A program made the position numbers and the translations under genes. The notes beneath the pieces are model-generated. The model had not been told where the DNA came from and made no database searches. It worked only from the letters and a program-made list of their open reading frames with translations. 64,000 nt of DNA from positions 36,702,014 to 36,766,013 of the forward strand of contig CP141144.1 of NCBI GenBank assembly GCA_035235625.1, in the 5' to 3' direction. Position 1 is the stretch's first letter. The number at the start of each line of letters is the position of its first letter. Origin of the DNA: Saururus chinensis. Its lineage: Eukaryota > Streptophyta > Magnoliopsida > Piperales > Saururaceae. Positions 46,352 through 59,234 of the stretch are shown one piece after another.

Positions 46352-49300
46352 AAGGAGAAGAACTATACAAGAGATTAGGAAAATATATTACAACGCAACA
46401 AAGGAGAGAGATTGGGCTCGAAAAATAGTTTTTGGAAGAGTAATGTTACTCCGGAGGTCTTGCTGCTCATGTTCCGGTAGGAGCACACAACATTTTCATT
46501 TGGGATTTGTAGTTTGTAGTCAGAAAAATATGTTTCTTTCATGTTTTAAAATGAGGTTTTTTTGGGAAAACTATTCTCTTAGGCATTATAATGAATACTT
46601 TTTGGCCCAAAACTCTCATTTAAGAAAATAGACATTTGATCTCACGCCTAGTGACACTTTGCGCATGCTCAGGAAGATCCATAGCTTGAAGCCCAGGTGC
46701 TCTGTGCCTTTATGGTACACTTGGTGAGATAGTCCCCAAGCAGAAGCCCATATATCATTTTCACAAAACAATCAACTAAAAATCCAATGCAGCACGAAAA
46801 AGGGGAATGTGTCGCCGATGTATCTGGCTAGCTAATTGGCCTTCCTCACAATAAGTGTACTCTCGGTTGAGAAGAACCCAAAATAGAGAAAAGATATGGG
46901 AAGAACTCTCTTCTTCACTTTGAAAAAGAAGAGGCCCTGATGACATAATTTATGAATAACTAGAAATGTAACTACATCACCGACATGAACTGACCAATTG
47001 AATAGAACCCAACATAAGTCCTAAAGGAAGAAATCATATAAAACTAGAACTATTAAATATTTGTATGTTAAAGCAGTGACCCTCTGAGGAAGCAGTAGTC
47101 ACAGAGGTATGTTTAGCTTGCATCATTCTCCCTAAGTGAGAGAAAACTCGACCTTGAATTTGATAGCACAATTTTGGAGCTAACACATATCTCAACATCA
47201 ACGGTACGGTACACAAAGCTTAGAGTCACATAATAAAGACAAAACAAACAACAGCCTGGGTCTATAAATACATGTAAGAGTAAAAATCGACCCAGGGGTC
47301 AAAATATTATAATAAAATTTATTTTTAATCAACAAGATCCTTAGTTGTATTCAAGAGTTATAGCGATCTTCTGGCACCGCAATGCTTCATTGCACACTCC
47401 CTAATTGCAAAGCCTAGGAGAGGACCAATAATTATAAAAAATCTTCTTTCTAAATAGAATAGTTTCTAAATTAAAGAATAAAAAATTAATTATTATTATT
47501 TAGATTGGGCCAACTTTGTCAAGATTTTGGTTGTCTTTATACGTATTTGATAATATCTTTAATGTTACTCTAATAAGATAAGATCCATATGTGTTCTACA
47601 AAGTAACTAACACTATTTAATAAAGCATAGCATTATACATAGAATGCTTAAAAATTTTCAACTAAAAATATACCCATATATATGTCAAAGTTGACGTAAA
47701 AATACAATAGCTGACAAATCATAGAATATGATAAATGAGACAAATACTTCGTTCACAGAATCTAATAAATCATTTACAATATCAGATAAATCATTCACTC
47801 CCAAAATTCGATAAATCATTCATAATGTCATTGATACAGAAGTAGTGTGTACTCGTGCTCATAGCGCAATAAGATCATAAGGAAAGGGATCTTCCCATGA
47901 TATCCTAATTCTTGAGCACGTCATATGCCTCAATAGGCGGTATCTAGGACTCATAACTCCAATAGTTCCTGACTTGCAACCAAAGAACTACTCTTCAAAT
48001 CAAAAAGTCTAAACATAGAGAGTCCAAAGACCCAAAATGCAGAGAGTTCGAATGCCCAAAATAAATGAAAAACTCATCAAATAATCACAAGCCATTTAGA
48101 ATCCTTTTAAAGCATCCACTCATGCATAATTTCAAACATATATAAGCCAACTATGCTATAGGAAATATCAAGTAGTTTGAAAAACATTCACTCATGTCAT
48201 TATGTATGCATCAAACCACTTCCTTTTCTCCATAATCCACTTGGTTCGACCCCAGCTTGCTGTCGACACCATTCACGACATGTCACCCCCATGTCCATGC
48301 TTCATTGACTTATGTTGACCTCTTTGCATTAATTGAGACTCTTTTCGACAGTTGTATAAAACTTTTCCAATTCTTGCTCTTTGTTGTGCAGTTACCCAAG
48401 AAGTCGGAATTCATTTTCCAAGAGTATTCCTTCGTAGACTCCCTAAGATTATTTCTTCTAAGTTTCCTTCCCCCTAAAACTTCTCCCCTAGAATTTCCCC
48501 TTCTCCCTATGACTTTTCCTTCTCCTTGAAACTTTCCCATCTTTAAAGCATTTGTCATATAAAAATGACCCTCCCATTGTGTAAAGCACATTAGAATTAG
48601 CTAAGATATTTTTTTGAATGGGCTCAAATGGATTTAAAATGGCCTCACAACAAGGAAAATAAGTTTGGGAGACAATTAAAGGATTAGAGAGAGCCGGAGG
48701 TCTGTGTGTGAAGTCTAAAACTAGGATTTGCATGTTCTTGGTACCGTTGGGCTTGTGTCGATAGCCTTAGCAAACAAGAGCCAACATGGGTTGGTCATCT
48801 TACACTTTTCAAGCAAGACCTACTTATATAGTATATTTCTCGAGGTCACAACCATTAACTTCCATATGTTTTTGGACTATATATGTTCGTTTCATCAAGC
48901 CCAATCAATGTAATGGAATTTTACCACTTTATTTGTGCAAATCTTCCTCTAAATTTTGAATATTATACTTAGCCCCTCACATTAAACTTTATTGAGGGAA
49001 TGAGATGTTACAATACCAGTTGAAGTATCTTGCAAGCATGGCTGAAAGGAAAATATTTTCTTGACTACATTCCATGACAAAAAACCATGACCATGCTACA
49101 CAAATTGGTATTAGCCTAGTACATAGAGGCATGTTTACCTCTTTGTACTATTCTAGGGCTCCTATGTAGCATGCTCACATTTTTTGGTCATAGAATCTCA
49201 ATCAGGCTAGAAATTATCCTTTGAAGCCATCTCCTTAATATTATCATCACTTCAATTTGGGAACTCTGGGGGAGCCGTTCCTAGACTGAAGAGTGGTTAT

Positions 49301-49559
49301 GGCCACTTACAATGTGATGAATGATGCTGCTATTGGTGGAAATCTGTTGGATGTACAACTTCCCTATTGGTTAGCCTAACCTAGAGGGAGTTCGTTAGGG
49401 TTTTCTTTGGGATGTATTTTTTCGACCACTTTCGTTGTGAGACAAATTTGGAGTCCCTTAGCCACTGGCAAGGGAGTATGTAAGTAGCAGAGTACAAGAC
49501 CCTCTTCATCTTCCTCTAGAGATTTGTTGATTTGAGTGATTTATCGGAAAGTCCTAAAC
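46352..49559. other. unassigned AT-rich sequence in the gene gap
   Basis: No exon of the receptor kinase, no clear transposon ends and no RNA gene were recognised. Reading frames up to about 100 codons (for example 48257-48529 and 48310-48591) lack motifs and overlap on opposite strands, so they are taken as chance. The last few hundred bases may belong to the gypsy relic that follows. Confidence 0.35.
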
Positions 49560-50126
49560 CTTGAAGATTGTTGACGATTTTGAGTTAGCTAATTTGACAC
49601 AGTTAGAGTTGTGGTTACCACTCAAGAATTTTGAAAGTTGAGTGTCAGTTCGTATTGGATTTGCGGATGGGATGTGTTAGATACATTTGACTAATGTGAT
49701 CTTGGGTATAGATCGGTTGGCCACGCTACGTACAACGATAGATGGTCATAAGAAACAAGTGGTTTGAGTACCCTAAAGGTCTGACTGTTGTATTTTGGGT
49801 ATTTGAGAATGTTCAACTTTATGCTTTGTGTTAGCTCAAAGTGAGATGATGCATTGCTAAAGGTTTTAGAGCCTTTTTGGTGAGTTTCTTTGAGAAGTAG
49901 TCTCAGGGACTTAGAACTGGACATTGTCAGGGATTTTCCCGATGTGTTCCCCAAGCACTTACTGTGATTTCTACCTAAGAGAGAAGTGAAGTTCATTTTT
50001 GAATTAGTGCCGAGTGCACTCCCTATCTCTAGGGCATCATACGGGATGACCTAGGCAAAGTTGATGTAACTCAATGATTAGTTGACAACACATTTGGATA
50101 ATGGGCTTATTTGACTGAGCATATTG
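49560..50126 (+). mobile_element. Ty3/gypsy pol relic, left part (protease to RT)
   Basis: Plus-strand pieces resemble gypsy polyprotein: an ILGIDRL-like protease end near 49700 and a DFPDVFPKHL stretch just before RT near 49930. It is a broken fossil with numerous breaks. It is cut by hAT-like element 2 and continues at 51528. Confidence 0.6.
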
Positions 50127-50883
50127 CCTAGGGCTAGGGGTGTTAACGAGCTGAGCTAAGCCGAGTATTAGGTATTTACGGCTCGAGCTCGAATTGCTAA
50201 AGCTCGGCTTGACGCTCAATTAAGCTCGAAACTTTCATCTCAAGCTCGGCTTGAATTAGAAATCCAAAGCTTGGCTAGAGCTCGAGCTCAAATTTTAATA
50301 AGTGAATCACGAGTCTAGGCTCGAACAGGGCTCGAGCTAAAAAAAATAAAAATAATCTATATATAAATCAAAAGTATATAAAGTATCACACATACTAATA
50401 TGCTTTTAGTATTAAATATTAATAAATATACTTCAACAAGTATTACGACTACACCTTGAACATCTAACTATAGTCACTATGAAAGACGAAAACTATGACA
50501 AATAAGTTTTAGTTACATATGCTCAAAAAATGCAACATCACTATTTCTCTCTCTTTATGTATATATAATCACTAAAAAAGATGAAAAAAATAAAAACTCA
50601 TTCGGGCAACATTTCTATCTACTTCTTCGTGTTTTCTTTTCTTTACATGCTTATAAATCACTAATAAAAAAACTATTCTGTAGTCTTAATATACCTCTAA
50701 AAAATTCTAAAGTAAATGTAAAAAGATATGCATTTTGTAAGATGAGGATGGTCTCAGTGTCATGCTTCACTTTTAAAAGAACATTTAATCATTCTTTTAT
50801 AAACTAAGGTTGGTCCCCTAATGTCATGCTTCTTTTAGAAGTATTTTTATGTATATTAGTGTGATATCATGTTGACCCTCTGT

Positions 50884-50977
50884 CAAATACTTATAGCTCC
50901 ATTTGTTTTTCAATTGAACTAATTTTAGTTCATCTTCAAAAATCAAATAGAGCTATTAATTTGGGACAGAAGGAGTA
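50884..50977. mobile_element. Stowaway-like MITE nested in hAT-like element 2
   Basis: Counterpart of 43666-43757 with the hairpin arms ATAGCTCCATTTG and AAATAGAGCTATTAAT and the GGGACAGAAGGAGTA end. Confidence 0.55.
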
Positions 50978-51131
50978 TATTAGTGTTTGTGTCTCTAATA
51001 TTTTTACGTTAGGATGAATGACATCGATGCTCATGCAGTCATGAGTGAGCCTTGACTTATATAAATAGGTCTCATATATCATATATGATACATAGTATTG
51101 GCATATATATGTGATTATATGTAGTTTTATA

Positions 51132-51220
51132 TATTCCATATGTCCTAGATTAATAGCTCTATTAGATTTTTCAAAATGAACTAATCAAATGGAGCTACTA
51201 ATCTAGAATGGAGGGAGTAT
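51132..51220. mobile_element. second Stowaway-like MITE nested in hAT-like element 2
   Basis: Counterpart of 44117-44204: CTAGATTAATAGCTCT on the left and GGAGCTACTAATCTAG on the right, ending GAATGGAGGGAGTAT. Confidence 0.6.
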
Positions 51221-51527
51221 GTCATAAATATATATGTAAATTAACAATTACGTTTATATGAAATATGTATATACATGTATTATTTTATATATATATTATT
51301 TATATATAATTTAAAAATTATATTTGAGTTCGAGCTCGAGATTGAATTCAAGTTCTAGCCGAGTAGCGTCGAGTTCTAGTTTTATTCGAGCCGAGTCGAG
51401 TCGAGCAGGGGTCTGCTCGAACTGAGCTCGAACCTATTCGAGCTCAATCAAGTTTGAGTCAAGCTTAATTCGAGCTGAGCCAAGCTGGGCCTACTCAACG
51501 AGCCAACTCGGCTCATTAACAGCCCTA

Positions 51528-51830
51528 CCTAAGGGGTACATTGGTTCTGTTTGTGAAGAAGAAGAACGGGTTCCTATGTTTATGCATCGACTTATGTATG
51601 CTAAATCAGGTGATTGTCAAGAATAAGTATCTCTTAGAGATTTGATGACCTTTTTTAATATAGTCAACTAAGATTTTTTGTGGATTGATTTAAAGTCAAG
51701 TTATCTTCTGCTCAAAGTTTGGGATGAGGATGCCCCTAATATTGTTTTTTAACTCAGTTTGGTCATTACAAATTTTAGGTGATGTCATTTGAACTCACAA
51801 TGCCATGCATTATTTATGGATATGATGAAC
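51528..51830 (+). mobile_element. Ty3/gypsy RT relic, right part
   Basis: Continues the relic of 49560-50126 after the hAT insertion. A VKKKNGFLCLCIDL-like stretch (near 51558-51596) corresponds to the start of gypsy RT, and later pieces resemble the GHY...MPFGL region. Broken fossil. It fades out near 51830. Confidence 0.6.
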
Positions 51831-52086
51831 ATGAAAGTTTAATTTTATACATTTTCATTTTCTAAGAATATTTGATTTGGATATATGATGAATTGAAAAG
51901 GTTTATGTTAGAAATTTATGTATGATGATTTAAATTTAAAAGAATTATTTTCAAAGGATTTCATCAATTTTCATGAATTATAGTTGTTTTATTGCAAAAA
52001 AAATTGTGAATTTTTAAGAAAATATGTTGAAGAATCTCAAGAGTGGCAGTTGGCAATGTTACAATCTTCTGGAATCTAATGGGATA
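51831..52086. other. unassigned AT-rich spacer
   Basis: No gene or repeat ends recognised between the gypsy relic and Tourist-like copy 2. Confidence 0.3.
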
Positions 52087-53012
52087 GGGCCTATTTGTTC
52101 ATTGACAGTGATTTCAAACTTCAAAAACTATAGAATTAGAATCAAATTGGATAATGGAATGTTTTAGGATAAATTTTTTGATGAAATTTTCAACCAATTT
52201 ATCAATTTTTTATCGGCTATAACTTTTTCTCTTGAATTTGGATTCATGTATTCTTGGTCCGTTACAGTTATATTAACAAGTCTTATCAAGCAAGACTCCA
52301 CATGAGTAGGTTACTTTCAATTTTTCAAATAGGGCCCATTCATATGACACACTTTTCAAGACTCAAATTGATATATGGGATAGAAATTGAAAAATAATAT
52401 AATCTTTAATTCAAAACCTGGGGCTGGGAGCCTAAATGGTCTAATCACCTTTAAGAGGTAATTCTGTGATTTTTTCTGAATTGTGCCCGAATCGTCTTTC
52501 TAGCAAATTTTTTAATCACGTGCTACTTCCATATCCAACAACAATTATGTAGGACATAATTGTGGTGGAATTCTTGGAATTTGACTAGAATTCAAAATAA
52601 ATATAAGTGGAAGAAAGACTTATGCTCAATTCCATGGAATCATCAAATCTCTTCATGAGGTGATTTTCGGCTCCTAACTCCTATTTCAAAATTAAAGGTT
52701 TTGTAATTTTTTAATTGCTACCCTTTATTATATCAATTTGAGCCTTGAGAAGCATACCATATGGGTGGGCCCTACTTAAAAAGTTCAAAATAATCTATCC
52801 ATATGGGTCTTATTTGATAGGGCTCGTCAATACAAGTATAACAATACCAAGAACATGTGAATCTAAATTCGGAAGAAAAACTTATATAGTCCTTAAAATT
52901 TTGAGAAATTGGTTGGAAGTTTAATCGGTATTTATTCTAAACTTTGTTTTTACCAATCTTGATTATGATTCTACATTGAATCAATGGAATTACTTCTACA
53001 CCCAACAACTCC
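52087..53012. mobile_element. Tourist-like MITE relative 2
   Basis: Starts GGGCCTATTTGTTC and ends ACACCCAACAACTCC, imperfect terminal inverted repeats of the same general type as 45690-46255. It shares internal blocks with that copy: a stretch like CATGAGGTGATT, then AAAAGTTCAAAATAA. The flanking triplets (ATA and TAA) are not identical, so the ends are approximate. Confidence 0.5.
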
Positions 53013-53661
53013 TAAGGATTTTGACACAATTCCATCCTAATTTAGTATAATTGCCAGGGGTAATAATGAGTCGAGCTAACTCGAGTTTTGAGTTATTTTG
53101 GCTCAAACTCATAGTTTTGATTATTGGCTCGAGCTCAACTCAAGCTCAATTAAGCTACCAATCATTCAGCTCGAGCTTAGCACAAAAAGAAAACCAGAAA
53201 CTCAACTTGTACTCGACCTCAAACGCATTATACATTGACCACATGACTTAGCTTTTATTTGGCTCAGATGTAAATCCGACTATGTGCAAGCTTAGCTCAA
53301 ATCATATCTGGTTAAGTAAGCCAATGGAAATTCAAAAAGGTTCCAGAGCTTGGATTTGTACTTGTGACGTTGCAAAAAAAAACTCCTTGACCACTTCATC
53401 TACAATACCTTTTATGTCAAACATTCCAGCAAATAAATATAAGGTTCTTATCATTTAAATACATTTTTTTATCAAACATAATTTTATCACTCTGTCATTC
53501 AAGTTGTACGCTTGCCCATGTTATTTTAAATAATATTTGTACTTCTTTATATTGATCATATATTTTAATACATAAAAATAAGTGTAAAAACTTAATTAAT
53601 ATTTCTACCTCATTATACCAATATATACTAATTGCTTGGTAAGAAACAATATTATCAAATA

Positions 53662-53764
53662 CTCCCTCCGTCTTAAATTAATAGCTCCATTTGGTTTTTT
53701 ACAATGTATTAATTTTAGTTTATTTTTAAAAAGTAATGGAGCTATTAATATAGGACAAATGTAG
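53662..53764. mobile_element. Stowaway-like MITE nested in hAT-like element 3
   Basis: CTCCCTCCGTCTTAAATTAA at the left and GGAGCTATTAATATAGGAC at the right form a hairpin of about 100 bases with the classic CTCCCTCCGT Stowaway terminus. Confidence 0.7.
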
Positions 53765-54856
53765 TGTTTATATATGCAATCTTGTGCAAAATTGCCATCA
53801 TTTACTAAAAGCTCGTAAAATTGTAAATACACAACTAAAGTATAATTAGTATTATTTACTTGTTTATTAGCTTTCTTTTCTAATATTTTCATATGTTGTT
53901 ATGTTGTATATTGTGTTTATATGTTTAACTATATATGCATCTTTTAGGAGGGACATGTAACATATGTAATCCCCCCATACTATTAAAGTGTTCATATGTT
54001 TGTTTTATATGTATTTTTTGTAGTTTTGTATGAACATATCATTATTATTAGCACATATATAGCATATGTATATGTGGCATCACAACCTCTTTTGCATACT
54101 CTAACCTTCTTTTGGTTGTATAAAATATATTTATTATTTGATAACCTAAATTCTCTAAATCTTTGTATTCACTTCTTACTTCAAGTGTTATCTTATGATT
54201 TGTGTATGATAAATCATATATGAATGTATATCATTTTATTTGTATTATACATAAATATAAATTTTAGTAAATATCACATATATAACATATGTATATTATG
54301 TTTCTTTAAAATATTTACTTCCAAATAATTTATATTATGTGTAATGTGTAGGGGTGCTAAGGAGCCAGGTCGAGTCAGGTTTTAGTATAGTGGGAACATG
54401 AAATTTGATGTCTTGTCATCTTGGACCTATCCCAAATAAATATATCTTACCCTAATCTTATGAAGAAAAAAAAGACTCCATGAGTCAATGCTAAAAAATA
54501 TAGAAAATTATTGTAAATTTTGAATTTATAAGGATTCCAAGTGTAATATGGGAGAAAATTTGAAAAGATATATGGTAATTTGTTTGACATGTTGGCATAG
54601 TAAATAATATTACCATAATATATTGTCTAATGATTGACATATTGTTTGATATATAGTACAATATATCCCATTTTTTACTTGGTTGTACTATATATGTTTA
54701 TACTTTATTAAATCTTATTTTTATAAATATCACATGTGTACATATGTGTATAATGTATATTTAAATGTTTGCTTCTCAAAAATAAATACCATGTGTGATA
54801 TAAGCCAATACTCAATATATAGACATTATACATTTATTAATAATATTTATATTTGA

Positions 54857-54892
54857 TATATATATATATATATATTTGTGTGTGTGTATGTT
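54857..54892. repeat. TA and TG microsatellite
   Basis: Run of TATATATA followed by TGTGTGTGTG inside hAT-like element 3. Confidence 0.7.
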
Positions 54893-55194
54893 ATAAATGT
54901 AAATTGGGATTGATAATTGTGCATATGAATGCATAAGTGTAAATATGTATTTATGTATATTATAAAATATATGTACATATTTTATTCTAGTTTGAGTTCG
55001 AGTCGAATACAAGTTGAGTTCAGCCAAGTTAGAGTTCTATTCGAGCCGAGTTGAGTCAAGCCAGGGTACGCTTGAACTTAACTTTAAAATATTTGGGCCG
55101 AGTCAAGTCAAGTCAAGCCATATTTGAGTCGACTCGATGTGAGGCACCTTTGCTCGACGAGTTGGTTGGGCTCATTAACACCCTTAATAATTGC

Positions 55195-55615
55195 AGTTAG
55201 ATATGGAAGTTGCACAAAATAAAAAATTTCAGGATAAGAAAGATTCAAGCTCAATTCTAATAGAATTACTGAATCTACTCATAAGGTGATTCCATCAATT
55301 TTAGCTACCAACTTGACATTTTAAAATTAAAGAGTCTATTATTTTTCAATTGTTACCCCCCATATTGATTGAGACTCAAGAAACATGCTATTGGGTAAGC
55401 CTGTTTAAAAAGTTCAAAATAACCTATTCATATGTGGTCTTGTTTGATAAAGTTTCTCAATATAAGTGTAACGGTAATAGGAACACGCAAATCCAAGTTT
55501 AGTAGAAAAGTTATAATCATTAAATTTTTTGATAAATGAGTCATTTTGCTACTAAACTTAATTCTAATTCTACATTGAATCGACAGAAGAGACCTGTTAA
55601 TTTGCTCTAGGCATG
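55195..55615. mobile_element. Tourist-like MITE relative 3, interrupted by hAT-like element 3
   Basis: Shares with the two other copies a CTCATAAGGTGATTCC stretch followed by AAAAGTTCAAAATAACC and AATATAAGTGTAACGG. It lies directly beyond the ATAATTGC duplication, and 53013-53046 on the other side appears to be its left piece. Ends are not well defined. Confidence 0.45.
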
Positions 55616-55852
55616 TACTAACTTTTAATCTTGACATTAACATGTAAGTTACCAATCGCAATTAATACTGAAGAAAGGTACTTTCATTTCAAAAGGCAAG
55701 CTTCATTTGGTTATTTAGACATATGAGACAGGGGTTGCATTATGCTTATGGTATTAATTAGACTCTAGTATATATGTTATCGAAATCTCATACTAGAAAA
55801 AATAGTTGTTGATTCCTATTTAATCAGTAAAATTAATTTTTGTTTGGTGCAG

Positions 55853-57797
55853 TGATCTCACATATAACTACCTCAGTGGAACTATTCCTGCCAGATGGGC
55901 CACACTCCCTCTCCAAAATCTGTCTGTTTTTTGTAACTTCCATATCCTACTGCATTGGTAGTATACACAAATCAAGTGAGAATTTAATGGAACAACTTCC
56001 CAGTCTTGCAGGTCCATTATTGGTAACCGAGTTACTGGAACAATACCCAGAGAATTTGGGAATATTACCACCCTCATGACCTTGTATGGGAATCCTTCTT
56101 TTTTCCCCTGCATAAATGAAAGTACAAAATTTACTTAGTTTCATAACTATGGGCTCAATGGCTTATGCAGAAATGTGGAAGATAACTTGCTAGAAGGGCC
56201 TTTACCTCTAGAGCTTGGTAATATATCTGGCCTAGAGAGATTGTAAGGCTCTTGATTCTAATTATTTATCTGATTAGTTAGTTGTCTTTGTGAAATCATG
56301 GTCAAAGCGTTACATAAAACTCAATACTGCTATCCTTTACTTATATGTGCAGGCTTATTTCTGCAAATAACTTCAGTGGAACCCTGCCAAGCTCATTTGG
56401 AAAACTTGCCAACTTGAAGCTATTGTATGCTGTCAGCCTCTCCCTGAACTTTTTTTAATCCTTTTTATTCCATACACAAAAAAAGATTTTTGAATTAGTT
56501 GCTCTGTTCAGTATCATGGATGGGAATAGAATATCAGGAAGAATTCCCAGTTTTATTGGCAATTGGAGACTATTATTTAGACTGTGAGTAATGTATTTAT
56601 CTTATATGAAGATTCTTTTATTAATAAAATTTCAATTGTATACCTTTTGTTAAAATTGCTACTTAAAAACTACAGGGATATGCAAGGCACATATATGGAA
56701 GGGCCCATACCCTTAAGTATCGGTCTCTTGGAAAATTTAGAAGTATTGTAAGTGGTGCTTTTTGGTGTATTAATCCTCAGAACATATGGAAGTTAATGGC
56801 TGTTTTTTAAATCTGTTTCCTAATTTATCAGGAGGATTACTGACTTAATGGTACCAAGTTCAGGTTTTCCCCTGTTGCAAAATTTGAAAAAACTGACAAA
56901 TCTGTAAGTTGGATATCATAGTCAGAGCTATAATTTTTTTCTGACTATTTAAATAAGTCGTGTTAATATTTTTAATGCAGGGCTCTGAGGAACCGTTTAA
57001 GTAATGGTGAAATTCTGTCTTATATTTCCAGTAGCATGAAAAATCTATATGCGCTGTGACTTTTATTTTACCTAGATGTAGTAGTGCCTCATTCAAGAGT
57101 ACTTTTGAAAGATTATTCTACTGCACTTTTTGAAAATGCTACTATGTTGGTGTACAGAGATCTAAGCTTCAACAACTTGACTGGAAAAATTCCTGACAAC
57201 TTGGGTGATTTGGCATCACTGAACTACATGTAAAGATTTATAGTCTTTTTACTCAAATGAGTAGCGTTGTGTTTAACTGTGGACTTCATTATTTACCAAT
57301 ATCTTTCTTATCTGAACAGGTACCTTACTGGCAATAAGCTTACTGGAACTGTACCCAACTGGATAGTGAAAAGCCAAAGATATCTGTAAGTAGCTTCATA
57401 TTGAAGCTTCAGACATCTCATCCTTCCATATGCAGTAATGGCTTCTTGACTTAATGCTGAGCTTCTTATGAGAATGAAACCCTTATATACAGGGATCTAT
57501 CAAGCAATAATTTTAGTGGCCTCCCTCCTACATCATGCGATATGGGAAATCTGTAAGATCACACCATATTAAAAGTGTTTGGTCATTATATGATTGATTC
57601 TCTCAAATTATATCCTTGTATTCATCTCATGCAGGAATCTGGCTTCCACTTTTTCAAATACAAATGACAGCTCGTAAGTCCGTAAAAGTGCTTATACTTT
57701 GTGCTAAGGTTTAGATAACTTTCTTGACATGTCCTTATAATTTTCAGGGTTCCTACATGCTTACAGAAAAATTTTCCTTGCCTTGAAATACCAAAAT
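55853..57797 (+). CDS. receptor-like kinase LRR-region exons (open)
   Basis: Exons inferred from AG/GT borders and a constant phase: 55853-55921, 56012-56083, 56171-56242, 56353-56424, 56512-56583, 56676-56747, 56832-56903, 56981-57055, 57158-57229, 57320-57385, 57493-57552, 57635-57673, 57748-57797. Most are 72 bases and encode one plant-type LRR each (pattern LxxNxLSGxIPxxxGxLxxLxxL), for example NYLSGTIPARW and NNLTGKIPDNLG. All borders keep the same phase and no stop falls inside. These repeats form the extracellular ligand-facing solenoid of LRR-VIII-2 kinases. The cysteine-bearing N-terminal cap normally just upstream is not visible. Confidence 0.75.
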
Positions 57798-57899
57798 GTA
57801 AGCATCACTCAAGACTTAGGATTAACATTAATGTTAGCATTAGGAAGAGGATTTATATGTCATCCTAAGATACTAAATGGATTTATGTTGAGGATACAG

Positions 57900-59011
57900 A
57901 TCATTCCTTGTTCATAAACTGTGGAGGCAGCAAGCTCACAGTTGGGAAACATGAGTATGAGGATGACTTGTCACCAATGGGTCCCTGGGTGTTTTCCTTA
58001 TCTTGGACTGGAAAATGGGCTTACAGCAGTACTGGAGACTACATGGACAATAAAATAGCAAACTACATTGTGACAAATAAATCTGAGTTGAACATGACTA
58101 AACCTGAACTGTATATGACTGCTCGAATAGCCCCCATCTCTCTCAAATACTATGGGTTTTGCTTACGAAATGGAGAATATAACTTGCAACTTCATTTTGC
58201 TGAAATAATGTACACCAGTGGGCAATACTTCAGCAGCATTGGAAAGCGCATATTTGACATTTATATCCAGGTGATTGGTGAATTTTGCAGATGGATACAT
58301 GTCAAAGATATGGTCATACGAGCATGAACAATCTTATAGTTTCAGTTTTACAGTAGTATTTAGCCCATAACAAAACTGGTTTTTTCTGTTGTGATATTTG
58401 TAGTGCTCTTTGCAAGCAATCATGTCAACAATGGGAACCAAACGTGCTGATGCCTTCATTTTTTATTTTTCAATTTACAATATTGTAGAATCTATATAGT
58501 GTGCTTATCCTTTAGTGTATAAGGTTCAGTACCCATGTGTCGCAAATCTATAAGACAAATATGCACTTTGCTTTTATTACACATTTGGTCCATCAGATTT
58601 AAAGAAAATTATTATAAAATAACAAGCAGGATTGCTAGAGCATTCTTGCATTCCATCTATGTCAATGGAATGAGGAAGGTTGAGCTTGATCTCTAATATG
58701 TTTGAGGTTGATCCCCAAAAGCTTTTATTCACTCTGGAAAATGTCCTCTTCTCAAATTTGTTCTTGTAAGGGATTGATCATTTGATCGCATTTTCTTAAT
58801 GGACATTGACTTCAGGGTGTCTTAGTTGCAAAAGACTTCAATATTGAGGAAAGAGCTGGTGGAGCTGGAAAAAAACTTATTATAAATTATATAGCAAAGG
58901 TAACGAAAAATACATTGGAGATACACTTGTACTGGGCAGGAAAAGGGACAACTGCTATCCCTGAAAGAGGTGTATATGGACCACTTATATCAGCCATTGC
59001 AGTGAAATCCA
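57900..59011 (+). CDS. receptor-like kinase malectin-like domain exons (open)
   Basis: Two exons, 57900-58270 and 58816-59011, encode the malectin-like ectodomain typical of this subfamily: it opens YHSLFINCGG, continues with YEDDLS, LYMTARIAPISLKYYGFCL, YNLQLHFAEIM and RIFDIYIQ, then GVLVAKDFNIEERAGG and LYWAGKGTTAIPERGVYGPL. These match the family closely in order and spacing. The domain is probably carbohydrate- or peptide-binding outside the cell. No lesion is seen here. Confidence 0.8.
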
Positions 59012-59105
59012 GTAAGATTATGCAAATGCTTTTCCTTTCATCTTTCTTTTATACCTATTTGTCTTTTTATATGGGAAGTCAACATCTGACATTTCTTCCT
59101 CTTAG

Positions 59106-59234
59106 ATTTTCAACATCGGCTTGCTACTGGAGTTACTGTTGGTATTACAGTTTCTTCTACTTCTGTCATGGTGGTCATATTAGCAGTACTCTGGATTCTA
59201 GGTTACTTTGCTGGAAAAAGTGCAAGAGATGCAG
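59106..59234 (+). CDS. receptor-like kinase transmembrane exon (open)
   Basis: Encodes a single membrane span (VGITVSSTSVMVVILAVLWI) followed by a basic stop-transfer stretch (GKSARDA). Borders are TTAG before and GTAATA after, both in the phase of the neighbouring exons. Confidence 0.75.

Larger units (their letters stand above)
50135..51527. mobile_element. hAT-like non-autonomous element 2, inserted in gypsy RT relic
   Basis: 1,393-bp element from TAGGGGTGTTAACGAGCTGAG to CTCATTAACAGCCCTA, a close relative of 42875-44516 across its whole length, including two nested Stowaway-like MITEs (50884-50977 and 51132-51220). The flanking 8-mers are CCTAGGGC and CCTAAGGG, a degenerate target duplication (6 of 8 match). 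Confidence 0.75.
53055..55186. mobile_element. hAT-like non-autonomous element 3
   Basis: 2,132-bp element from CAGGGGTAATAATGAGTCGAG to CTCATTAACACCCTTA, flanked by a perfect 8-bp target duplication ATAATTGC (53047-53054 and 55187-55194). The ends carry GGCTCGAGCTCAACTC-type repeats like the other copies but more diverged, so it is an older or different subfamily. A Stowaway-like MITE lies at 53662-53764. A further AGGGGTGCTAAGGAGCC near 54350 hints at another nested hAT-like end. No transposase is encoded. Confidence 0.75.

Noticed and set aside
48257-48733. Overlapping reading frames of 80-93 codons on both strands
   Set aside because: No motif, opposite-strand overlap, and no splice or promoter context.
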